From Podocnemis expansa (taxonomy: Eukaryota > Chordata > Testudines > Podocnemididae): 64,000 nucleotides of DNA. Under the pieces are notes generated by a model. The model was not told where the DNA came from, ran no database searches, and was given only the letters and a program-made list of their open reading frames with translations. Shown one piece after another: positions 55,691 to 64,000 of the stretch. How positions within the stretch are numbered: position 1 is the first letter of the stretch; the number at the start of each line of letters is the position of its first letter. The DNA lies in the NCBI GenBank assembly GCA_007922195.1, contig ML682005.1:31908881-31972880 (forward strand), in the 5' to 3' direction. Made by a program: the position numbers and the translations under genes.

Positions 55691-57079
55691 AGTGTGAAAA
55701 GCCCCTGACGTCCTTGGGGCTACATGATGATGCCTTCTTGGACATTTTATTTAAATATGTGTTTTCTTGTTAGGGAATTTACTATACAGTTTAACCTCCC
55801 CATCCCCAAAAGCTTTATTTAAGTGTTTTGTGTATGTGGCAACTACTTTTTATGCTGATTTGAAAAATTTGGCAGATTCTCAAAAAAACAAATGTGTGTG
55901 AAACTTCATACACAGCCTTCGTAATTCGCTGATACACCAGTGATCTTTACACTTGGTTTTAAAACCTGTCTTCAGCAGTGTTTGCTTTTAGGCTTGATAT
56001 TGAACTTTCATGGAAAGTCAGGTTTTAATGAAGATCACTCAAGGTGGAGGGTTCATAAATTTATGAAAGAAATTTTATGTTTTGATTTACTGATGTTGCA
56101 GCGGACTGGACTTTATGACCAAGGAGCCCCTATGTTCTTATAGTAAGGCTGAGTGGAGGGAATCTGCACTATCCTGTACAGAGCTATGTACTAAGACTGA
56201 ATTCTGAGATCCCACTGAATTTTGAATTTAAAAAGAAAGGATGTTTTCTAGTTATTTTCTTTCTTAAATTCATTAAATTCATCCTGTAAACACCCATGTA
56301 TGTTCTTCTCTTTACTGTGTGAGTAGTTGCATTGACACAGATAAATGCTGACAAGATCAGGCATTTATTAGCCTATATTTAGTAGCACATACGTGCAACA
56401 GAATTGTTGACTTCTTTTTTGGATCTGAATGTCTATTTAACTTTGGGACTAGTCACCTGTTTAAATATCTTGCTGAATCAGGGCCCAAAGCATAACTTCA
56501 TTTATAAAACTGATTTTAACTTCACTTTATAGATTTTTGCAGAATTTAAATATTTCAAATTTCAGTGGTCAGAATTTATCTGTTGTGTCATGCTATATCA
56601 CATAAGATGACTATCATAATACAGTGTGTAGTATGTGAAACTGATCAACATTAGGAACGCCGAAAAATTAAATTGCTTGGAAAGCATAATTAAGGAAACT
56701 ATAGTTTTAGAGAATAGTCTTTTTTTTTTCAAAACAACTGTTCATGCACCATTCTTTGAATGTAAAAATGTCCAAATATTTAGTAGCTAACTCTATTTTG
56801 TGTGTAAACAGATATGCATCAAAGGCAGGGGTTAAAGTAAGCTGGAATGTCGTAGAGTGCAGTTCTGGGGCCCATAAATTTGAGGGGCCAGAGTTCCAGG
56901 GCTCCCAAAAATAGATAAAATCAGATGAAATGTATTCTCCACTCTGCCCTGGTTCGGGAGCTGTGGCAAGACTGCGGGAGTTTTTAGATCTCCCACACTG
57001 AGCATGCTCTGCATTCCAGTCCTCTGCATTCATGCCAGGACCAAGTACCATTGGGAGGGCACAGGGGAACAGCATCTAA
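55691..57079. other. Unassigned DNA
   Basis: No gene recognised. Confidence 0.4.
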
Positions 57080-57380
57080 GGCTGGGATTGGGGGGGGAGG
57101 GGGCAGAGGGGGCAGTGTATGAGGCCAGGATGGGGATAGGAAGGTAGAGGGGGCAGTGTGTGAGACCAGGATGAGGGTAGGTGGGTGGAGGGGGCAACGT
57201 GTGAGACTGGGATGGGGGTACGGGGCAGTGTGTGAGACCAGGATTGGGGTGAAGGGCCAGTGTGCGAGACCAGGATCAGGGCCGGGGGGTGGGGTAGAGG
57301 CCGAGTGTGAGGCTGGGATCAAGGTGAGAGAGATGCAGAGGGACAGAGGGAACAGTATGTGAGGCCACGAACAGGGCCAG
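57080..57380 (+). repeat. G-rich minisatellite
   Basis: About seven imperfect units of 31-46 bases share GGGGCAGTGTGTGAGACCAG or close variants and a G-rich linker, from about 57111 to 57370. Open frames on both strands across it are repeat artefacts. Confidence 0.85.
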
Positions 57381-58149
57381 TATTTTTATGGAGCAATAAC
57401 CAATGCATATGGTACTGAGAAGTGGTTGCAAATGCCCACCTGGACTGGGGCCAGCACATGCATGAAGGGGGCCTGGACAATACGGAAAGGGGCCAAGAGA
57501 TTAGGATGGTTCCGGGGCCTGTCAAATTATATTTTAACCACTGACAAGGAACGGGGGGAGGAGTGTTCAAGTATGAAAGTAGGTAGACTGATAAGTATGG
57601 AATAAGAAATCCTGTGCAGAAATGTTTTATGTTCCATTAACCCTTGAGTTTTATGTAGTTGCAAAGAAAATCCTTTGAAGTGTCCCTTTATATGTAAATT
57701 ATAGAAAATTGATATTCGTCAAATGGCCTCTATATTCTTCAATGGACTAGTCTGAGAATTCTTGGAAGCTTATAAATATTTAGTGTAAATATTCATTATG
57801 GAAGGTGACTTTATTTGAAAATTCACAAACATTGGCAAGGTAACAGATTTTATACATTTTGTTGAAAAAGTATGCTGTTCTTGCACATACTGTTTCAGCC
57901 ATTTGAATTATATTTTGGACAAATATTCACTTAATATCCTCACAGTGAGTGTACTCAATGAATGTATCATTTACAAAATGTCAAACATAAGAAAGAGATG
58001 ATCTATTATGTTTAGATGTGGAAAATAGGCCTTCCTAAAGTATTATCTTTATATTTAAAATATTACATTTTGTGTATTTAAATTTATTCAGATTGTCTGC
58101 ATTAATATTTCAGTGTAGAACCTCTAACCACTAATTAACTTAGTTGCTG
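57381..58149. other. Unassigned AT-rich DNA
   Basis: No feature recognised. Confidence 0.4.
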
Positions 58150-58450
58150 AAGGATTAAGAGTATTGAAATGTGACCTTCCACTCTCACAGTTTGGTCTGG
58201 TGTGCCGCTGTGGCTCCCTGACTGCCCGCGTCTCGATTCCAATTTACCTTGCTTTGCTAGGTGGGCACCCACTCCTGGGTGTAATTGGTTCCAGGCAGTA
58301 GATGTGTGCCCACTAGCCACTCAGGGGATGATCCCGTAGCAAACGCTCCCAGAAGCCACACTGGGAACTTCAGTCCTGTACAGATTGGGACCCTTCCCAG
58401 GTCACTGCAGGCTTATATACTCTGGTACATCACTTAAATAAACTGATATT
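58150..58450 (-). repeat. Possible LTR or repeat fragment, reverse strand
   Basis: The reverse strand shows a GTATATAAGCCTGCAGTGAC phrase (TATA-like) and, further along, a GC-richer region. Ends and duplication not found. Nothing coding. Confidence 0.25.
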
Positions 58451-58721
58451 AATTGGACCTTGCGTTGAGTTAGGCCCATGCCCATTCATGCCCTATCTAA
58501 AAACACACAGCTTTAGATAAAACAAATACTAGTTTATTGATTAAAACATGATTTTATATAGCAAATCAATGCACAATCAGTCAAGAAATTACCACAACCA
58601 AACAAAATATAACTGGCAATCTAACCTAAAATCACTACCACATTTATGCTCAGCTCATCACTTAAATTTAGTTGTGATGGTTGCCAGCCAGTCTCTGCCC
58701 CTCCACAGTCAGGGCCTAATC

Positions 58722-58967
58722 TAGAGCCCTGTGTGCATACAAATATGTGGATCTGCATCCGCAAGAAATTGTCCATGGATATCCACATTGTATCCATAGA
58801 TACATATATAATTCAAAGATCCACAGATGTCTGCATATTTTCAGGGCTCTAGCTCTGCACAGATAAAAATATGTGTACTGGTATCTAATCTGCATCTACA
58901 AGTAATGGTTTGCAGATAACTGTATGATACCCACAGGTGTGGATATCTGCAGATTTGCAGGGCTCTA
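58722..58967. mobile_element. hAT MITE with AGAGCCCTG ends
   Basis: A 246-bp element has TAGAGCCCTG at the left and CAGGGCTCTA at the right. The flanks GCCTAATC (58714-58721) and GCCTAGTC (58968-58975) match at 7 of 8 positions. The interior has repeated 'gcagat' and 'ctgca' phrases and is partly self-complementary. Confidence 0.8.
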
Positions 58968-58975
58968 GCCTAGTC

Positions 58976-60499
58976 CTTATACAGTTGCTTGTAAATAGAG
59001 ATGTTTCAAGATGGAATTTTTCTGGCAAAAAGCACCAAACAGTTCAAAGTATCATCTTTTCCGTCTTTTAATTTTCTTCTGTCTCCCTGATCAAGTGAAT
59101 TTTTCCTCTCTGATTGAAGCCCATAGTTTGCATAGCCTTTATGATACATCCCTTTGGTGTACATTCTGAGAGCGAGCTCTGTTTCTCCACCCCTTCACTC
59201 TCCCCGAGTCATGGAAATACGTGAGGCCGTGTTTCACAAAGATATACATGTATGATGCTTCAGGAAACATGCTACCATAACAATAGTGTAGAGTATGAGC
59301 ATTCAAAAAAGACCTTGCAAGGGATATTTTGCATTAAACCATTCAATTACATTGCAAAAGTGAACAGTGAAGTTACATAGATCATACTCCAGGGTGTGGG
59401 AGGCTGCATTTTGTGACATAGAGTATATTAGTTAGTGAATAACTCTGGATAATTCTCAGCTTTATGCTGACATACCTCTAAAGCTTGTTTCTTTCACAAA
59501 CAGAAGTTAGTCCAATAAAAAATATTGACTTACCCACTTTTCCTCTCAATTTAAATTTAAAGCAGAAAACTATATGCTCCCAGGAGATTCAACAAATGAA
59601 AAATGATTATTTATTATGTTTGTGTCAAACTTCATTTCCAACTGTTATTGCATTTTTGTTTTTTGTCTGATTAAGTGTTGCAAGCTTTCTTGTCCGTGCT
59701 GTATATGTTTCTTCACTGCTAGTTGTATACTGTTGTGCTTAGGTTTGCATACAGAGGGACTATAGATCACAGTTTAAGTGAACAGGTCTTTTTGATGTGA
59801 AAGGTTTATGGAGAATATGCCAACCTTGACAAGGGATTATTTGGAGATCAGTTCTATAAATAACATTGGGTTCCAAAAAGAAAAAAAATATTACTTCTTT
59901 TCTTCTAGCTATGCTTTGTTTTGGTTGTGTTAAAAATAAATGTAATTAAATTTGACAAGCTCATGCTTGCCAAGGGGGTGGGGGGTGGGGATGGGAAGTA
60001 TTCTTGGTATGCTCTATATGAAATCTAGTTTGCCCTTGTTTAGAAACTACTTCTATATTTTTTGTAGGCAGCCACTCGTAAAATATATCAGTTGCTTTGT
60101 AACCAAATTATGATATGCTTGTGTTGGTGATCAATTACTTTGATGAATAGTTCCATTGAAATCAGTGGAATTACTCATATAAGTAAACGTTCACCAACAT
60201 AAGTAAGGGTTAGCTAAATAAGGCATATTTTCTACAACCATTACACACATCGAGTAGTAGTCTGTTCTGTCCAAGTTTTTATATCACAGTGATGTCTGTA
60301 CACCTCTCAGAAATGCATAAAGTGATATGACTAGCAGTTTAAGAAAATAGAAGATATCTTTCCTATAATTTTGTTGTGCTTTATATTTCTATGTTATTGA
60401 ATCCAAGTCTGAAGAATTATGTGTTTCATTTGGAAAGGAAAATGGTGAGGTTTGAGTCTGTTCTTTGATTCTGGAGGAGTTCATGCTAGTTTTTTCAAA
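58976..60499. other. AT-rich DNA, no gene seen
   Basis: No feature recognised. Confidence 0.4.
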
Positions 60500-61214
60500 A
60501 CCACTGAGACACAGTGGGCTTATTACGCACTGCAGAAGGCCAGCATACTCAATGGGTGGCAGAAAACCCAACCCATAAGCCCTGCTGGGCATGCTTCAAG
60601 TCACGGGTGTCACTGGCACCAGGTTTATGGGGCTCAAGCCTCGAGTCCCAGCACCTGAGCCCTGTGTCCACTGCTGGGCCACCCAAAGCAGTGGCGTGAG
60701 CCGCAAGTCCCAGTACACTGAGCTGCGTGTCTTTTCCTGGGCCAGTGGTGCTCCTGCTTCAAGTGCTGCCCTAGTATAAAAGGGAGCAGCACAGCTCATT
60801 TGGGGTTCACCAGCGAGGAAGAAGCGTGCTCATTGGAGGCTCCTGGCCAGGTGCTGTGTGAGCTCCTGCCTGCGAGGGGGAGTGACTCTAAAGACCTCAT
60901 CAAAGAGAGCATTTCTGCCAGTGGGCTCCAGGGGAGTGGACAGTGACTGTTGCAACCAGGGAGAGTTGACAGCTTGGAACCCCAATGGGAGGAATTCTAC
61001 CATGACCAGGTAGGAAGTAGCCCATGGGCCTGGAACAGTGGTAATGGGGATGGGGCTGAATGAATGTCAGGATGTTTCAGTCTTGATCCCTGCTGACTGG
61101 GTGTTTTACTCCCCTGACACCAATAGGGCTCTGGGCTGGGGCTCAGTGGAGTGGAAGGATCTGAGCCTCCCCCTACCTGGACGCTGTGCTCCACGGTGAA
61201 TGCCCTATACTCAA
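60500..61214 (+). mobile_element. Gypsy LTR of the Gmr1-like family, interrupted
   Basis: Shares AAGCCCTGCTGGGCATGC (about 60577) and GACCAGGTAGGAAGTAGCCC (about 60996) with the LTR at 1217, a TATA-like GTATAAAAGGG near 60774, and GGGCTCTGGGCTGGGGCTCAG near 61125. The hAT MITE at 60602-60756 is inserted just after the GGGCATGC phrase. Outer ends are not resolved and no duplication was found, so truncation is possible. Confidence 0.75.
60602..60756. mobile_element. hAT MITE nested in the LTR
   Basis: A 155-bp insertion with ends CACGGGTGTCACTGG and, on the reverse strand, CAGGAGCACCACTGG. CTTCAAGT at 60594-60601 and 60757-60764 is a perfect 8-bp duplication. It shares its interior with the MITE at 40038-40206. 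Confidence 0.9.
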
Positions 61215-62205
61215 TTAATCCAGTGTGTTTGAACTGAAGTGTTTGAGAGACTCATTTGGGACAGGAAGAGTGTGTGTATCATTTTTATTAGTTTCATGAA
61301 AAGCTTTATATAAGCTTGTGTTGTCAATAATAAAACAAACAAAAAAAAATCCTGAGCAGTACAGAGTATACATTTCTGGAGGAAAATCTGAGACTGATAG
61401 TATGTTGGGGTCACCCTGCAAATAAAAAGCCAATATGTATTTGGCAGACTGAAACTCACACAGATGTAGGTGGGAGTAACTTATGTGTTGAAGGCTATTT
61501 CTGGCAGACCAAGAGTGGTGGCTCCCTCAGTGAAGCAATGAAAATGCCCCTCAGGTTAGAAGGCAGGGGGGTCACAACTACTCATTAGTCTGGATATTAA
61601 CTGTAGTATGTCACATCCTGGATCCCCAACCATGAAGCACCTTGTTGTATGAGGACAGATATGTTGAATTTGACATAGTATTCTACAGGGAGGCAATTTA
61701 GAAAGTAGAGAACAGGCCTGACATACTTGCAGTAGACTGTACTTCTGAGGAAGTGGACCATTGTTTTTGTACCAATTGTAGTTTTGTGAGGGCTCATGGC
61801 ATCCTGTTCATGTATATTGCACTGCTGTGAGTCAGCCATGAGCAGTGAAGATATATATTGTTGAGGTCATGTTGTCATCTGCCTGGATGAGATACTGTCT
61901 CCTTAGCCAGCCTTAAATGACAAAACATGTTACTTAGTTATTGCAATATGGGAGTTTAAGATTAGTAAATAATTCAGTAGTGGTCTTAAACTATGGAGTA
62001 AGTTGATCAATTCTGCATGTGTCAAACTGCAGAGCTGGAACTGATTTGCAAACTTGACACAATCAGACTGGGTCTGAATAGGAACTTGGAGTGGTTAGCA
62101 TATTACAAAAACTATTTGTCCCTGTTCAGACCTTCTCATCTTCTAATCAACTGGTGTGAATGGGCCTCATCTACCATAACAGAATTGACCTCATATTAAG
62201 AAAAT
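61215..62205. other. Unassigned DNA
   Basis: The minus-strand frame at 61597-61839 has no recognised motif. No gene. Confidence 0.4.
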
Positions 62206-63821
62206 TCCCCTCTCACCCTTATGGGTGGTATGTGTCTTCCTCAACCTTGGGTCCTCTACCAGAGGCCTGGGAGTTTGAGGGTTCTGCGCAGTATCTTAGC
62301 TGTTCCTAGCACTGCACTCTTCTGGACAGAGAGCTCTAATGTTGCTCCTGGGATCTGCTGGAGCCACTCTCCCAGCTTAGGAGTCACAGCCCTGAGTGTT
62401 CCTACCACCACTGGGACCACTTTGGCCTTCACTTTCCACATCCTCTCTAGTTCCTCTTTCAGGCCCTGGTACTTCTTCAGCTTCTCATACTCCTTCTTCC
62501 TGATGTTGCTGTCACTTGGCACTGCTACATCTATCACCACCACTGTCTTCTGGTCCTTGTCTATTACCACGATGTCTGGTTGATTGGCCAGTACCTGCCT
62601 GTCCGTCTGGATCTGGAAGTCCCACAGAATCTTAGCCCTGTTATTCTCCGTGACCTTCTGTGGAATCTCCCATCTGGTCTTGGGAGGGTCTAGCCCATAC
62701 ACTGTGCAGATGTTCCTGTACACAATGCCAGCTACTTGGTTGTGCCATTCAGTGTATGCTGTTCCTGCCTGCATCTTACATCCTGCCACTATGTGTTGGA
62801 CTGTCTCTGAGGCCTCTCTGCACAGTCTGCACCTTGGGTCCTGTCTAGTGTGGTAGACCCCTGCTTCAATGGATCTGGTGCTCAGTGCCTGTTCTTGTGC
62901 TGCTATGATCAGTGCCTCAGTGCTGTCTTTTAGTCCAGCCCTTTCCAGCCACTGGTAGGATTTCCCAGTGCCAGCCACCTCAGCCTCAGCTGTCTGTTGA
63001 TGGTACATCCCATGCAGGGTCTTGTCTTGCCATGGCACTTCTTCTGCTTGATCTTCCTCCCATGTCTGCTGCTGCATCAGGCATTCTCTCAGCAGCTCAT
63101 CTTTGGGTGCCATCTTACTGATGTACTCCTGGATGCTCTGGGTTTCGTCCAGGAGAGTGGCTTTGACACTCACCAAACCCCACCCGCCTTCTTTCCGGCT
63201 GGTGTACAGCCTCTGGGTGTTGGATTTGGGGTGGAAACCTCCGTACATTGTGAGGAGCTTCCGGGTCTTCACATCGGCAGCCTCCATGTCCTCCTTTGGC
63301 CAGCTCACTATACCGGCAGGGTACCTGATGACTGGCAGGGTGTACCTGTTGATGGCGTGGATCTTGTTCTTCCCATTGAGCTGGCTCTTCAGGACCTGTC
63401 TTATCCTTTGGTGGTACTTGGATGTTGCTGTCTTCCTTGCCTCCTCATCATGGTTCCCATGTGACTGTGGGATGCCAAGGTACTTGTAGCTGGTCTGTAT
63501 GTCTGCTATGTGGCCTGCTGGTAGTTCCACCCCCTCAGTCTTGACTACCTTCCCTCTCTTTACTACCATCTGGCCACACTTCTCCAATCCGAATGACATC
63601 CCAGTATCCTCACTGTAGATCCGTGTCAGGTGGATTAGCGAGTCGATGTCTCGTTCAGTCTTAGCATACAGCTTGATGTCATCCATGTAGAGGAGGTGGC
63701 TAATGGTAGTTCCACTCTTGAACTTGTATCCGTATCCAGTCCTTGTGATTATCTGGCTGAGGGGGTTCAAGCCAATGCAGAACAGCAGCGGGGACAGTGC
63801 ATCACCTTGGTATATGCCGCA
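62206..63821 (-). mobile_element. R4/Dong-type non-LTR retrotransposon, 3' half
   Basis: A minus-strand element whose coding part is open from the window side to the stop near 62256, followed by a short 3' region of about 50 bases. The protein is RT followed by a C-terminal domain with a C-x2-C-x8-H-x4-C finger and a PD-x-D restriction-like endonuclease. This is the layout of R2/R4-group elements, and the RT phrasing fits the R4/Dong/Rex6 clade. The 5' half is missing on this strand because the copy breaks at 63821, where it meets its own inverted RT region (63817-64000). Confidence 0.85.
62256..63821 (-). CDS. Reverse transcriptase and endonuclease of the R4-type element
   Basis: The homologous frame starts at CGIYQGDALSPLLFC (63821), the standard RT motif before the catalytic box. 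LLYMDDIKLYAK carries YMDD at 63678-63689. SYKYLGIPQSH and MYGGFHPKSNTQRLYTSRKE follow in the thumb region. The finger CRLCREASETVQHIVAGC is near 62820, and LANQPDIVVIDKDQKTVVV (endonuclease PD box) near 62570-62590. The frame is open to 62256 without a break, so this part is well preserved. The open frame actually reaches 63962, but those extra codons are antisense of the inverted segment and not element protein. Confidence 0.87.
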   Translation of the reverse strand, partial: CGIYQGDALSPLLFCIGLNPLSQIITRTGYGYKFKSGTTISHLLYMDDIKLYAKTERDIDSLIHLTRIYSEDTGMSFGLEKCGQMVVKRGKVVKTEGVELPAGHIADIQTSYKYLGIPQSHGNHDEEARKTATSKYHQRIRQVLKSQLNGKNKIHAINRYTLPVIRYPAGIVSWPKEDMEAADVKTRKLLTMYGGFHPKSNTQRLYTSRKEGGWGLVSVKATLLDETQSIQEYISKMAPKDELLRECLMQQQTWEEDQAEEVPWQDKTLHGMYHQQTAEAEVAGTGKSYQWLERAGLKDSTEALIIAAQEQALSTRSIEAGVYHTRQDPRCRLCREASETVQHIVAGCKMQAGTAYTEWHNQVAGIVYRNICTVYGLDPPKTRWEIPQKVTENNRAKILWDFQIQTDRQVLANQPDIVVIDKDQKTVVVIDVAVPSDSNIRKKEYEKLKKYQGLKEELERMWKVKAKVVPVVVGTLRAVTPKLGEWLQQIPGATLELSVQKSAVLGTAKILRRTLKLPGLW

Positions 63822-64000
63822 CACATGGATCTGTGAATGTCTGGCGCTATACAAAGTCAACAGGACACTAAGGACCTTCCTCAAGAACTCAATGGGACTG
63901 TGGAAGACAACACTGGAAGTCAACTCAAGACAGCTTGCACAAGTGGCCATCAAGTGCGGCATATACCAAGGTGATGCACTGTCCCCGCTGCTGTTCTGCA
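63817..64000 (+). pseudogene. Inverted RT segment of the same R4-type element
   Basis: The plus strand reads PHTWICECLALYKVNRTL from 63817, then the RT stretch ending CGIYQGDALSPLLFC at the window edge. This is the RT region just upstream of the break in the minus-strand copy. Bases 63955-64000 are a perfect 46-bp reverse complement of 63776-63821. The copy continues past 64000. Confidence 0.9.

Noticed and set aside
57156..57362. A repetitive 68-codon frame in the minisatellite
   Set aside because: Its length and composition follow from the tandem repeat; no protein motif.
62221..63489. Several plus-strand frames (62221-62583, 62584-62856, 62997-63464, 63103-63489)
   Set aside because: All are shadows of the minus-strand R4-type RT frame.
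63822..63962. The N-terminal 47 codons of the long minus-strand frame ending at 62256
   Set aside because: They are the antisense of the inverted RT segment on the plus strand and join the true RT frame only by chance.

Overview
The window looks like vertebrate nuclear DNA, most likely from a non-avian reptile and probably a turtle or crocodilian. It is AT-rich and non-coding over most of its length, and its recognisable content is almost all transposable elements. These include decayed CR1 LINE copies in both orientations, many non-autonomous hAT elements, a DIRS-type element, Ty3/Gypsy elements and an R4-type non-LTR element. I found no host gene exon I can name, no tRNA or rRNA gene, and nothing that looks bacterial. 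The species assignment is inference from repeat composition.

Layout. Positions 1-1216 hold a CR1 tail and unassigned DNA. Positions 1217-7094 are a complete Ty3/Gypsy retrotransposon with two LTRs and a perfect 5-bp target duplication (TCTCC). Its domain order is gag, protease, integrase, RT, RNase H. Integrase upstream of RT is the Gmr1-like arrangement, and the capsid resembles the vertebrate SCAN domain. From 7.1 to 23 kb there are CR1 fragments, a hAT element with a perfect 8-bp duplication (15848-16254), a long palindromic repeat (16281-16488) and the first copy of an odd TTCGAA-rich inverted-repeat element (16833-17280). About 23.04-27.9 kb is a decayed DIRS-like element with gag, YLDD reverse transcriptase, RNase H, tyrosine recombinase and inverted termini. 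From 28.7 to 45.8 kb there are hAT elements, a second TTCGAA element (35980-36311), a solo Gypsy LTR (38841-39672) and a 1.7-kb CR1 copy (41840-43528).

From 46.7 to 61.2 kb come a reverse-strand solo LTR of the same family (46733-47718), an inverted-repeat element (49150-49690), the third TTCGAA element (53250-53591), a G-rich minisatellite (57080-57380), a hAT MITE (58722-58967) and another Gypsy LTR interrupted by a hAT MITE (60602-60756). The window ends in a nearly intact R4/Dong-type reverse transcriptase and endonuclease on the minus strand. It joins head-to-head to an inverted copy of its own RT region and runs off the edge.

The genes here do not work together as a pathway; each coding region belongs to its own mobile element. 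The best leads are the Gmr1-like element with its SCAN-like capsid, the three TTCGAA elements (each with terminal inverted repeats and a 3-bp duplication), the perfect 46-bp inverted repeat in the R4 element, and an acidic repeat peptide conserved between two diverged LTRs.
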